Of a DNA stretch of 53,008 nucleotides, positions 25,752-34,842 are shown one piece after another. The number at the start of each line of letters is the position of its first letter. Position 1 is the first letter of the stretch. Origin of the DNA: CAYNUJ01 sp964573255 (GTDB lineage Bacteria; Bacteroidota; Ignavibacteria; Ignavibacteriales; Melioribacteraceae). Position numbers and translations under genes: made by a program. The stretch spans positions 1-53,008 of the forward strand of contig CAZNJB010000024.1 of the NCBI GenBank assembly GCA_964573255.1, given 5' to 3'. The notes under the pieces are model-generated. The model was not told the DNA's origin. It worked only from the letters and a program-made list of their open reading frames with translations, and did no database searches.

Positions 25752-27785
25752 ATGTTTAGAAGGATTATATTATTTACAATATTTATTACATCAGCAATTA
25801 CTGCTCAAGGATTTTTAAGAGCAGAAGGAGCTGAAATTGTAAATGATGATGGTCCGGTTTTGTTAAGAGGCATAGGGCTAGGAGGATGGCTTGTTCCGGA
25901 AGGATATATGTTAAATTCTACTGCTGTTGCAAATAGTCCAACCGAAATTAAAAATGCGATAATCGATTTAATTGGTGAAACTGAAACAGATGCATTTTTC
26001 GAAAGATACCGATCTAATTTTATTACTGAACGTGATATTGATAGCATTGCGGCTTGGGGTTTTAATTCAATTAGGCTCCCTCTTCATTATGAGTTACTCA
26101 TTCCTCGCGATAACCCGAGGCAGTATCTCGAATCCGGTTTTGCTATTATCGATTCTTTACTTAAATGGTGTGAAAGAAAGCAAATATATTTAATATTAGA
26201 TTTACACGCGGCACCCGGCGGTCAGAACGACGAAGCTATTAGTGATTACGATAGTAATTATCCCTCCTTATGGGAAAGTGAAGAGAATAAACAGAGAACT
26301 ATTGCCCTTTGGGGTGAAATTGCTAAGAGGTATTTTAATAAGCAATGGATTGGCGGATATGATTTATTAAACGAACCTAAATGGGATTTGGGAGCGGATA
26401 ATGCCCCGTTGAGAGAACTTTTTATCAGGATTACCGATACAATCAGAACGGTTGATACTAATCATATTATATTTATAGAAGGTAATTGGTTTGCAACATC
26501 ATTTACTGGACTTACACCACCGTGGGATAACAATCTTGTTTATAGCTTTCATAAATATTGGAACGAGAATAATGTTAGTTCAATAAATTATATCCTTTCT
26601 ATTAGATCACAATATGACGTCCCCATCTGGTTAGGTGAATCGGGTGAGAATTCAAATTCTTGGTTTACCGATCTTATTAAATTGACGGAAGAAAATAATA
26701 TCGGTTGGAGTTTGTGGACTATCAAGAAATTTAGTGGAATCAATAGTTTGATGAATGTAAAAATATCACCGCAGTATCAAGCTATTTTGAATTATTGGAA
26801 TGGGATCGCACCCAAACCTTCGCAGCTATTTTCAATCGTCGCATTGCAAACTATGACTGACGCACTAAAAATTGAAAATTGTAAAATTAATTATGATGTT
26901 TTAGATGCGGTTTTCCGGCAGCCGTACGATGATACTCCACGAAAATTCATTGTAAATATAATTCCTGGTTTTATATTTGCACCCGATTACGATTTGGGTA
27001 GAAGAGGGATAACTTATCAAGATAATGACTATCAGAATATTGGGGGGAGCAGTTGGAATAATGGATGGCAATACCGGAACGATGGCGTTGATATTGAACT
27101 TTGCAGTGATATGTTTTCAAATTCTTATAATGTCGGTTGGATTGATAACGGCGAATGGATGAAATATACATTTACAGCCGAAGAAACAGGAGAATATAAC
27201 ATAATATTGAGATTTGCTTCCCTTGGCGGTGGTGGTAAACTACTTATCTGGATTGACGGTACTCAAGTGGGAGATTTGATTCAACTTGGTAATACAAATG
27301 GATGGCAGAATTGGGCAGATTTTTTAGCTGCCGAGAATGTAACTATTTCTGCCGGAGACCACGAATTAATGATTCAGACTCTCATCGGAGGATTTAACCT
27401 CAATTATTATCAGTTTGATTTAATCACTTCAAATAAAAAAGAGGAGAATATTATTCCTAATAAACTGGAATTAGAGCAGAATTATCCCAATCCTTTCGGA
27501 AGTTATGTTAACGGGGAATTTGTAACGAGATTAAATTTTACCATTCCAGCAGAAAATAAAGTAAATGGCGAAGGAGATTTGCAAACATCCGCAAAGTATA
27601 CAAATGTGCAATTGGTGGTTTACGATATTTTAGGACGTAAAATTGCAACTCTGCTCGATGAAAGTAAATTACCGGGTACTTATACAATTGAGTTCGATGC
27701 TTCCGGTTTGCCAAGCGGCTATTACTTTTATCGTCTAAAAGCGGGTGAAAAGACGTTGACAAAGAAAATGCTTTTGTTAAAATAA
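25752..27785 (+). CDS. Secreted GH5 beta-glucanase with CBM6 and T9SS tail
   Basis: A 677-aa modular enzyme. A signal peptide at 1-19 (ends TAQG) is followed by a GH5 catalytic domain at about 20-355. LRGIGLGGWLVPEGYM and LDLHAAPGGQND resemble exo-1,3/1,6-beta-glucanase and cellulase subfamilies; acid/base Glu208 lies in LLNEP and nucleophile Glu296 in WLGESG. A CBM6-like beta-sandwich covers about 404-558 (VGWIDNGEWMKYTF). The type A T9SS sorting domain at about 572-677 (LEQNYPNPF, LPSGYYFYRLKAG, KKMLLLK) exports it to the cell surface. The start ATG is chosen for the signal peptide and SD. It opens the utilisation locus after the sensor module. Confidence 0.9.
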   Translation: MFRRIILFTIFITSAITAQGFLRAEGAEIVNDDGPVLLRGIGLGGWLVPEGYMLNSTAVANSPTEIKNAIIDLIGETETDAFFERYRSNFITERDIDSIAAWGFNSIRLPLHYELLIPRDNPRQYLESGFAIIDSLLKWCERKQIYLILDLHAAPGGQNDEAISDYDSNYPSLWESEENKQRTIALWGEIAKRYFNKQWIGGYDLLNEPKWDLGADNAPLRELFIRITDTIRTVDTNHIIFIEGNWFATSFTGLTPPWDNNLVYSFHKYWNENNVSSINYILSIRSQYDVPIWLGESGENSNSWFTDLIKLTEENNIGWSLWTIKKFSGINSLMNVKISPQYQAILNYWNGIAPKPSQLFSIVALQTMTDALKIENCKINYDVLDAVFRQPYDDTPRKFIVNIIPGFIFAPDYDLGRRGITYQDNDYQNIGGSSWNNGWQYRNDGVDIELCSDMFSNSYNVGWIDNGEWMKYTFTAEETGEYNIILRFASLGGGGKLLIWIDGTQVGDLIQLGNTNGWQNWADFLAAENVTISAGDHELMIQTLIGGFNLNYYQFDLITSNKKEENIIPNKLELEQNYPNPFGSYVNGEFVTRLNFTIPAENKVNGEGDLQTSAKYTNVQLVVYDILGRKIATLLDESKLPGTYTIEFDASGLPSGYYFYRLKAGEKTLTKKMLLLK

Positions 27786-27828
27786 TGTCAAAAACCCCAT
27801 TCAATTATTATTATTTTAATAATAACCG

Positions 27829-27845
27829 ATTATGAGTATCATAAT
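27829..27845 (+). terminator. Possible weak terminator after the GH5 gene
   Basis: ATTATGA and TCATAAT form a perfect 7-bp stem with a 3-nt loop, followed by ATTTTATCGTTTT, 43 bp after the GH5 stop. The stem is almost all A-T, so termination would be weak. Confidence 0.3.
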
Positions 27846-27901
27846 ATTTTATCGTTTTCCAATCAAAATCCTCCCATTCCTTTGTAAAATCGTGAATTAT
27901 T

Positions 27902-27918
27902 TTTGGCATTAAATGTGA
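27902..27918 (+). promoter_or_regulatory. Candidate -24/-12 (sigma-54-type) promoter for the symporter
   Basis: TTTTGGCATTAAATGTGA contains the ideal -24 TTGGCA and a GTGA at the -12 position, with 10 nt between GG and GA. Transcription would begin about 20 bp before the ATG at 27948. It matches the GH5 upstream box at 14 of 18 positions. Confidence 0.35.
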
Positions 27919-27947
27919 AGTTGAATTGAGTTATTTATTGGAAATTC

Positions 27948-29573
27948 ATGATTGGAAATTTAAGCATAATCGACAGTTTTATAATTATTCTTTACTTCTT
28001 GATCACTTTGTTGATTGTGTTAATTTATTTTAAATACAGAGAGCAATCAAGTGTGGATTATTTCCTGGCAGGTAGAAATGCCGGATGGATGGCGGTTGGA
28101 ACTTCTCTCTTTGCAACTAATATTTCGAGTGAACATATTGTGGGTTTGGCAGGTTCGGGTGCTTCCCGTGGATTAGCTGTTGGTCAATTTGAATTATTTG
28201 CTATATTTATTTTAATCCTGTTGGGCTGGGTTTTTGCTCCTATTTTTATAAAATCAAAAGTTGTTACAATACCTCAATTGTTTACTCTCCGCTATGATGA
28301 AAGGATAGGAAAGTATTTAACTGTTGTTTCAATTATAGCATATATACTTACTAAAATTTCAGTAACACTTTTTGCGGGAGGATTATTACTAAAAGAAGTC
28401 CTTGGTTGGGATATGTTCACCTCGGCTATCGTAATGGTTCTTCTGACAGGATTATATACGGTAGTGGGTGGTATGTCTTCCGTGATGTATACTCAAATAT
28501 TTCAGTCAATAATTATCATTGTTGGATCTTTACTCCTCACCCTGTTTGGGTTAAAAGAAGTTGGCGGGTTGAGTGGATTAGCTGCAAAATTGCCCGCCGA
28601 TTTCTTCAATTTATTAAAACCGATTAACGATCCGGAATTCCCTTGGACAGGTATGCTATTTGGCGCACCAATTCTTGCTATTTGGTATTGGTGTACGGAT
28701 CAATATATTGTTCAGAGGGTTCTGGCATCTAAATCGATAGAAGATGCCAGGAGAGGAACTCTATTAACTGCATTTCTAAAACTTTTTTCAGTATTTATCT
28801 TTGTTCTTCCGGGATTGATTGCCGTTGCCCTTTATCCTGAAATTACCGGTGATAATGCTTTCCCATTTATAGTTACCAGTCATTTATTACCCAACGGAAT
28901 AAAAGGCTTTGTAGTGGCTGGACTTATAGCTGCATTGATGTCATCCCTGGCAAGTGTAATTCATAGTACGGCCACATTATATACTTTTGATATATATAAA
29001 CCGAAACATCCAAACTCGTCCGATAGAAAATTAGTCCTAGTCGGAAGATTGGCTGCCACATTTATAGTTGTGTCTGCTATTATTTGGGTTCCACTCATTA
29101 AGATTATTAGCACAAATGTATATATATATTTGCAAAGTATTCAGTCATATATAGCACCTCCGATAGCGGCTGTTTTTCTTTTTGGTGTTTTTTGGCGAAA
29201 AGCCAACAGTAGAGGTGCAATTTTAACCCTTTACTTCGGTGGTGTTTTAGGGCTATTAAGATTGATAGCAGATCTTTTGGTAACGAATGGTTTAGTAACA
29301 CATGGGCTTATTATATGGTTCTCATCGATAAATTATCTTCACTTTGCAATTTTGCTATTCATCATTTCATCTGTAATAATTTGGCTTAATTCATTTCTTA
29401 CGGAAGACGAAATAAATCCTTATTTACAAAATTCTCGCAATGTGTTTTTCGACACACAATATACAGGTAAAAATATTTCAATAATTAATAATGTCGGAAT
29501 CAGGAAATCAGAGATTTATTTGTTCGGGTTTATAATAATTACTACGGTATTCTTTTGGGGGGTTTTTGCATGA
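27948..29573 (+). CDS. Sodium:solute symporter (SSS family), probably sugar
   Basis: A 541-aa inner-membrane carrier with about 13-14 hydrophobic helices. The N-terminal segment SVDYFLAGRNAGWMAVGTSLFATNISSEHIVGLAGSG-type sequence (read in parts around residues 35-70) is characteristic of SGLT-like sodium/sugar symporters. WYWCTDQYIVQRVLASKSIEDARRG and LMSSLASVIHSTATLYTFDIY are the family signature loops. It sits between GH5 and surface glycan-binding genes, so import of glucose or a beta-gluco-oligosaccharide driven by sodium is likely. Exact substrate unknown. Its 3' end runs up to the SD of the following gene. Confidence 0.9.
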   Translation: MIGNLSIIDSFIIILYFLITLLIVLIYFKYREQSSVDYFLAGRNAGWMAVGTSLFATNISSEHIVGLAGSGASRGLAVGQFELFAIFILILLGWVFAPIFIKSKVVTIPQLFTLRYDERIGKYLTVVSIIAYILTKISVTLFAGGLLLKEVLGWDMFTSAIVMVLLTGLYTVVGGMSSVMYTQIFQSIIIIVGSLLLTLFGLKEVGGLSGLAAKLPADFFNLLKPINDPEFPWTGMLFGAPILAIWYWCTDQYIVQRVLASKSIEDARRGTLLTAFLKLFSVFIFVLPGLIAVALYPEITGDNAFPFIVTSHLLPNGIKGFVVAGLIAALMSSLASVIHSTATLYTFDIYKPKHPNSSDRKLVLVGRLAATFIVVSAIIWVPLIKIISTNVYIYLQSIQSYIAPPIAAVFLFGVFWRKANSRGAILTLYFGGVLGLLRLIADLLVTNGLVTHGLIIWFSSINYLHFAILLFIISSVIIWLNSFLTEDEINPYLQNSRNVFFDTQYTGKNISIINNVGIRKSEIYLFGFIIITTVFFWGVFA

Positions 29574-29601
29574 ATTTAAAACAACTTTTACCAACTAACA
29601 G

Positions 29602-29609
29602 AAGGAGGT
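29602..29609 (+). promoter_or_regulatory. Strong Shine-Dalgarno deciding a TTG start
   Basis: AAGGAGGT, a near-perfect anti-16S match, lies five bases before TTG at 29615. It fixes that codon as the start of the 828-aa surface protein, giving an ideal signal peptide and removing the apparent overlap with the symporter. Confidence 0.8.
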
Positions 29610-29614
29610 ACGCC

Positions 29615-32101
29615 TTGAAAAATCTATCCACTATTTTAATGGCGTTCCTGATTTCGAGCAGTTTGTACGCTCAATCGGTAGTACTTGATGACTTCGATTC
29701 AGCGCCAACCGACTCGAATTATTGGAACATCGTTATGAATACAAATGCAGATTCAGCAGTAAGTTATTTGCATTTGGATTACGGAACATCAGTTATTCAT
29801 GACGGAGCCGGAGCATTGAAAATCGATTACAGTGTTCATAATGCCGAGCCATGGGGTGGTTTCATTAAAATGGAACATTGGAATCCCGATACAAATGCAT
29901 ACTTCGATTTTAGTGCTTATCAAAATATTAGCATTTGGTATTACAACGATACTGCTCAAGATAATCCTGGCAGAGTACATGTTCGTTTGCAATTCTACGA
30001 TGCCAGCGATTCACCGAACGGAGCCAATACATACGATGCAATGCAGACGGAGGTTTATTATTCTTTTCATTATATTTTGGACAATGCGCCAGGGTGGAAT
30101 CAAATTGTTATGCCTATGGTAAGTAATGGCAGCTGGGATGGACAGGGATTCAATTTAACAGGTTGGGCTGGTATTGCCGGCAACAATACATTAGACCTCG
30201 ATAAAATAAAAGGATGGGGGATAGAGTTCTCTGTTTCCGGAGAAGGAGAAGGTGATCACGTAACCGGTTCAATTATTTTAGATAATTATTTAGTGCAGGA
30301 TATAGCACCAAATCCAATTCTTATATTTAACGGAAAAAACACTTTGAATGGATTGACAAGTTTTTCATGGGGGCAATCTCAGTTAAATATTGTTGAAGGC
30401 GGTGGAATAAATCCTGCTACAAACGCAATTCAGTGGATTCAAGGAGATGAATGGGGCAATGGTTGGAGTGGCGCAGGCTGGAATTTTGATTCCCCGGTTG
30501 ATCTAGGTTTTAGATGGAATTTAGATTCGTTAAAATTTGCAATGAAAGCCGATGCCGGTACTCAATCTATTAGAATGCAATTTGAATCCGGTGCGGACGG
30601 TGCAGTTGGCTACAGTCTGACGCCTTTTGATGACGGTCAATGGCACGAATACGCCCTTCCGTTAAAAGAATTTTCTGTAATTGATCCGAATAAACCAAAT
30701 TTTGATTCGACCAATATTACCGTATTTCAATTCCTTGCTGAAGGTAATAGCGTAGTCGGAAATGAAATATGGTTCGATTATATCTGGACTGGAAACCCGG
30801 CTATTGATATAATTGCACCAAACGCTCCGGAGGGAGTTACAAGCGCAGCGGGAACTTACATTAACATTATTACTTGGTTTGATGTCCCCGATGAAAGCGG
30901 AGAAGTTTATAATGTTTATTTCAGTAAAGACCCTATTACTGACATTAATGCCGATGGCGTTGGATTGGTAGCATCAGGAATACCTGAAGGTACACAAGCA
31001 GCTACTCATGTTTTATTAGCGCCTGCAGAGGATCAGTCTGTTACTTATTATTATGCCGTTACTTGCGAAGATGCTTTTGCTAATGTTAGTGATCCGGGCA
31101 TTGCTTCAGCACCGGTTACAAATATTGCAAGAGGTGTGACTGTTATTTATCCTCAAGCACCGGCATCATTTGTTCCGGATGGTAATTTAAGTGAATGGTC
31201 AGAGATTACTCCATTCAGAATGTTCCCTTCCGATGGTTCCGGCACGATTGTTACTAATACATCTATTGACGGTGATGCCGATTTATCTGTAAATGCCTAT
31301 TTGGCAATGGATGAGAATAACCTCTATTTTGCATTTGACGTAGAAGATGATGTTGTTAGTCACGATACTACTTTTGCTTCATATCTAATCGATTCACCCG
31401 ATTTATTCATCGGTTTATATGATGGTTCGAAAACTGCTCATGTAAATTATGGACGTGGTGCAGAGCCGGATTATCACTTCAGATTCGGATATAATGCGGT
31501 GATAATAGATAATTTAGGTGCTGCTAGAATAGCAAGTAATGGCGATGGCACTTACATTTATAAAGATAAATTCCCATCCGGTTATACTGTTGAAGGCGTT
31601 ATACCTTTTTCTGTTTTAGCTGCGGTTGGCGGAGATACTTTGTTTACTCCTGTTCCTGGAATGCAACTGCCGATCGATTATTCTATAAATGATAATGATA
31701 CACCTAATAGCAGTAACAGAGATGGTATTTTAACTTATTCTCCTGATAACGAGGATAAATCGTGGGCTGACGTTTCGAGATGGACGGTTACTTGGATAGG
31801 AAACTTAACCTCTGTTGAAGATGAAGAATCATTACCTCTTTCCTTCAAATTGGATCAGAACTATCCTAATCCGTTCAACCCTTCTACAATTATACGTTAT
31901 AGCTTGAAAGACGATTCCTTCGTTTCTTTGAAAGTTTATAATGTAGTAGGTCAAGAAGTAGCCAGAATAGTAAATGAGAACCAGAAAGCGGGAAGATATG
32001 AAGTGAATTTTAATGCTTCAAATCTTGCTAGTGGTGTTTATATTTATCAAATAAAAGCTGGATCATTTATCAGTGCAAAGAAAATGGTTCTTCTAAAATA
32101 A
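29615..32101 (+). CDS. Secreted multi-CBM surface protein with T9SS tail, no catalytic domain seen
   Basis: From the TTG start the protein is 828 aa. Signal peptide 1-20 (SSSLYAQ) is followed by a CBM/CIA30-like beta-sandwich at about 22-228 (VLDDFDSAP, WGGFIKMEHW), a second similar sandwich at about 236-392, a fibronectin III-like module at about 402-502 (VYNVYFSKDP, VTYYYAVTCED), a CBM9/DOMON-like module at about 516-730 (DGNLSEWSEI, NNLYFAFDVEDD), and a type A T9SS sorting domain at 743-828 (LDQNYPNPFNPSTIIRYSL). No glycosidase motif was found. It probably binds glycan at the cell surface. A strong terminator follows. Confidence 0.82.
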   Translation: MKNLSTILMAFLISSSLYAQSVVLDDFDSAPTDSNYWNIVMNTNADSAVSYLHLDYGTSVIHDGAGALKIDYSVHNAEPWGGFIKMEHWNPDTNAYFDFSAYQNISIWYYNDTAQDNPGRVHVRLQFYDASDSPNGANTYDAMQTEVYYSFHYILDNAPGWNQIVMPMVSNGSWDGQGFNLTGWAGIAGNNTLDLDKIKGWGIEFSVSGEGEGDHVTGSIILDNYLVQDIAPNPILIFNGKNTLNGLTSFSWGQSQLNIVEGGGINPATNAIQWIQGDEWGNGWSGAGWNFDSPVDLGFRWNLDSLKFAMKADAGTQSIRMQFESGADGAVGYSLTPFDDGQWHEYALPLKEFSVIDPNKPNFDSTNITVFQFLAEGNSVVGNEIWFDYIWTGNPAIDIIAPNAPEGVTSAAGTYINIITWFDVPDESGEVYNVYFSKDPITDINADGVGLVASGIPEGTQAATHVLLAPAEDQSVTYYYAVTCEDAFANVSDPGIASAPVTNIARGVTVIYPQAPASFVPDGNLSEWSEITPFRMFPSDGSGTIVTNTSIDGDADLSVNAYLAMDENNLYFAFDVEDDVVSHDTTFASYLIDSPDLFIGLYDGSKTAHVNYGRGAEPDYHFRFGYNAVIIDNLGAARIASNGDGTYIYKDKFPSGYTVEGVIPFSVLAAVGGDTLFTPVPGMQLPIDYSINDNDTPNSSNRDGILTYSPDNEDKSWADVSRWTVTWIGNLTSVEDEESLPLSFKLDQNYPNPFNPSTIIRYSLKDDSFVSLKVYNVVGQEVARIVNENQKAGRYEVNFNASNLASGVYIYQIKAGSFISAKKMVLLK

Positions 32102-32111
32102 ATTAATTTGG

Positions 32112-32140
32112 GCGCGGTATATCTATACCGCGCTTTTCTT
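32112..32140 (+). terminator. Strong intrinsic terminator after the multi-CBM gene
   Basis: GCGCGGTATA and TATACCGCGC are perfectly complementary around a minimal TC centre (effective loop 4-6 nt) and are followed by TTTTCTTAATTTTT. It begins 10 bp after the stop codon and divides the locus into two transcripts, or attenuates read-through into the TonB receptor gene. Confidence 0.88.
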
Positions 32141-32165
32141 AATTTTTATTAGTTCGGAGGAAAAA

Positions 32166-34820
32166 TTGAGAAAAGGTCTGTGTTCATTTGTCCTTTTGTT
32201 TATCGGATTATTGCTAGCAGGGGAAAGTATCTATGCCGGTCAAGCAGGTAAAATAGCCGGATATATTAAAGATAAAGATACCGGAGAACCTATTATTGGA
32301 GCTAACGTTATTGTTGAAGGTACGTTCCTTGGAGGTGCAGCTGATGTTAATGGCTACTATTATATAAATAATATTCCACCGGGAAGATATACTATAAAAA
32401 TCAGTGCGGTAGGTTATAAAACAACAAAAATCACAGATGTACTTATTAAAATTGACAAAACAACGAGTATAAATGTTGAACTTTCGCCAGATGTGTTGGA
32501 ATTGGGGGAAGAGGTTGTTGTTAAAGCGGAAAGGGAGATGGTTCAAAAAGATTTGACTTCTACTTCGGTTACTGTTTCATCCGAAGATATTGAATTACTT
32601 CCGGTTGAAAGCGTTGATCAGGTTGTAAATTTACAAGCAGGCGTTGTTGGGGGGCACTTCCGCGGAGGACGATTGGGAGAAGTAGCATACTTAATTGATG
32701 GAATTCCGATTACCGATGCATTCAACGGTTCAGTTTCCGTGCAAGTTGAAAATTCATCCATTCGTCAGTTGGAGGTAATATCGGGAACTTTTAACGCCGA
32801 ATACGGTCAGGCACTCAGCGGTATTGTTAATATTGTTACAAAAGAAGGTTCTAATACTAAATTTGAAGGCAGCTTTCAATCAGCTGTTGGTTCATATCTT
32901 AGTTCTGACGGTAATTTATTCCAAAATACTAATAGAATTCAACCGGGAAAATTAAACGATATACAATTTTCAGTTAGCGGTCCCACTAAATTATTGGATA
33001 ATCTTACATTCTTTTTAACAGCTAGATATTTTTACAATGAGGGATATCTCTACGGTAAAAGAGTTTACAATACTTGGGATACAAATCCGTATTTACCTAC
33101 CGGTGATGGTGCCTTTGTACCAATGAATCCTTATCAAAAGAAATCTTTCAACGGTAAACTTACCTATGGAGCGCAATCATGGAAATTAAGTTATTCCATT
33201 TTCTACGATCAGAGTTGGAATAAATTTTATGATCACGGATTTAAGTGGGTGCCGGATGGAATAATGAATCACTATAGGGATAATTTTGTTCACAATCTTC
33301 AGTTTGCTTACTATCCGACAAAAGATATTTACACCAGTCTGAAGGCTTCGTTAAATGTTCATAAATATTGGGGACATTTATACAAAAATGATTTCGATCC
33401 GAGATATGTTGACCCAAGACAGGGAATACCAACATCAAATTATACATTTAGATTTGGCGGAACACAAGGAGGAAGATATACACGGAATACCATTACTTCC
33501 ATAATTCAGTGGGCACTGGAATCTCAACTTTCGAAAGAACACAAAGTCAAAATTGGTGCAGAAGCAAGAATACACGATATGTTTAATCATTATCGTGAAA
33601 TAGTTAATCTCACCGAAGGACAAGTTGACGATCAGGGGAATCCTATATTTACGCTCGGCTACAGAAATGAGCATTCGGAAGGGAATCAATCATACAGAAA
33701 ATATCCGTATGAATTTTCTGCATATATACAAGATAAAATGGAATATGATATGATGATCATCAATGCAGGCGTAAGGTTTGATTATTTCAATTCCAATTCC
33801 ACTCTGCCGGCTGATTTGAAAAATCCCCTGAATAATCCGAATTTTCCCGGTTATAACCAAACGGTCAAATCAGAAGCGGAGTATCAATTTAGCCCCCGAC
33901 TCGGGGTTTCGTTCCCGATTTCGGATCAAGGCGCAATTTATTTTTCCTACGGTCATTTCCTTCAAATTCCGAGATTCGAAAATCTTTATGTAAACGATGA
34001 ATATTTAATCAATCAAGGTCAATCGCTTTCTTCAATTACCGGTAATCCTAACTTAAAAGTTGAAAGAAGAGTTCAATATGAAATAGGATTACAGCAGGTA
34101 ATATTTCCCAATGTTGCTCTCGACATAACGGCTTATTATTCTGATATCAGAAATTTGCTGGGTATGGAAATTATCAATACCTACGAAGGATTTAAGTATG
34201 CAAGATTTACTAACAGGGATTATGGTAACGTAAAGGGATTTATAATTTCACTTGATAAAAGATTCGCGAATTATTTCGGTGCTAAAATAGATTATACTTT
34301 TCAATTTGCAGAGGGGAATGCATCGGATCCTTATGCTGTTTATAACGACAATCAGACGGATCCGCCTGTGGAATCGGAAAAGAAAGTTGTTCCTCTCGAT
34401 TGGGATCAGCGTTCAACTTTAAATATAACCGTTGATATTGGTGATCCGGGTAATTGGACTGCCGGAATAATATTAAATTACGGTTCCGGTTCCCCGTATA
34501 CAGAAGATGTGAGGATATCTAACGGAGTTCGATTTGAAAACGGCGGAAGAAAACCCTCAATTTACAATGTTGATTTAAGAGCCGATAAAAATATTGAATT
34601 ATTTGGAATCAATATGAAAGTATTTTTATGGGTTTACAATTTGCTTGACGTTAGGAATGAATACGGTGTTTACGGTACAACGGGTAGGGCAAATCAGGAT
34701 TTGAATACAAAATATGCCGGGGAAATAATAGGGTTGAATTCAATAGAGGAATATGTAAATAATCCGGCGTTCTATTCGGCACCCAGACAAATAAGATTAG
34801 GATTAAACTTCAATTTCTAA
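32166..34820 (+). CDS. TonB-dependent receptor with carboxypeptidase-regulatory-like domain
   Basis: An 884-aa outer-membrane receptor. After a signal peptide (1-24) comes a carboxypeptidase-regulatory-like domain at about 27-110 (GKIAGYIKDKDTGEPIIGAN, LGGAADVNGYYYINNIPPG). A plug at about 120-235 has VAYLIDGIPI and NAEYGQALSGIVNIVTKEG. A beta-barrel ends in the terminal aromatic LGLNFNF. It would import glycan fragments or another ligand using TonB energy. It is shorter than typical SusC and no SusD follows. The start is TTG behind CGGAGG with 5-nt spacing. It lies after a terminator, so it probably has its own promoter. Confidence 0.92.
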   Translation: MRKGLCSFVLLFIGLLLAGESIYAGQAGKIAGYIKDKDTGEPIIGANVIVEGTFLGGAADVNGYYYINNIPPGRYTIKISAVGYKTTKITDVLIKIDKTTSINVELSPDVLELGEEVVVKAEREMVQKDLTSTSVTVSSEDIELLPVESVDQVVNLQAGVVGGHFRGGRLGEVAYLIDGIPITDAFNGSVSVQVENSSIRQLEVISGTFNAEYGQALSGIVNIVTKEGSNTKFEGSFQSAVGSYLSSDGNLFQNTNRIQPGKLNDIQFSVSGPTKLLDNLTFFLTARYFYNEGYLYGKRVYNTWDTNPYLPTGDGAFVPMNPYQKKSFNGKLTYGAQSWKLSYSIFYDQSWNKFYDHGFKWVPDGIMNHYRDNFVHNLQFAYYPTKDIYTSLKASLNVHKYWGHLYKNDFDPRYVDPRQGIPTSNYTFRFGGTQGGRYTRNTITSIIQWALESQLSKEHKVKIGAEARIHDMFNHYREIVNLTEGQVDDQGNPIFTLGYRNEHSEGNQSYRKYPYEFSAYIQDKMEYDMMIINAGVRFDYFNSNSTLPADLKNPLNNPNFPGYNQTVKSEAEYQFSPRLGVSFPISDQGAIYFSYGHFLQIPRFENLYVNDEYLINQGQSLSSITGNPNLKVERRVQYEIGLQQVIFPNVALDITAYYSDIRNLLGMEIINTYEGFKYARFTNRDYGNVKGFIISLDKRFANYFGAKIDYTFQFAEGNASDPYAVYNDNQTDPPVESEKKVVPLDWDQRSTLNITVDIGDPGNWTAGIILNYGSGSPYTEDVRISNGVRFENGGRKPSIYNVDLRADKNIELFGINMKVFLWVYNLLDVRNEYGVYGTTGRANQDLNTKYAGEIIGLNSIEEYVNNPAFYSAPRQIRLGLNFNF

Positions 34821-34842
34821 TATTGATCATTTAAGGAGTTTT

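Noticed and set aside
29555..29570. Sigma-54-like box TGGGGGGTTTTTGCA before the multi-CBM gene
   Set aside because: The GG-to-GC spacing is 9 rather than 10 and the sequence lies inside the symporter coding region; spacing is critical for sigma-54, so it is not listed as a promoter.
29555..29614. Upstream extension of the multi-CBM gene overlapping the symporter
   Set aside because: It would place 20 charged residues before a perfect signal peptide, and the near-ideal SD AAGGAGGT points to TTG 29615.
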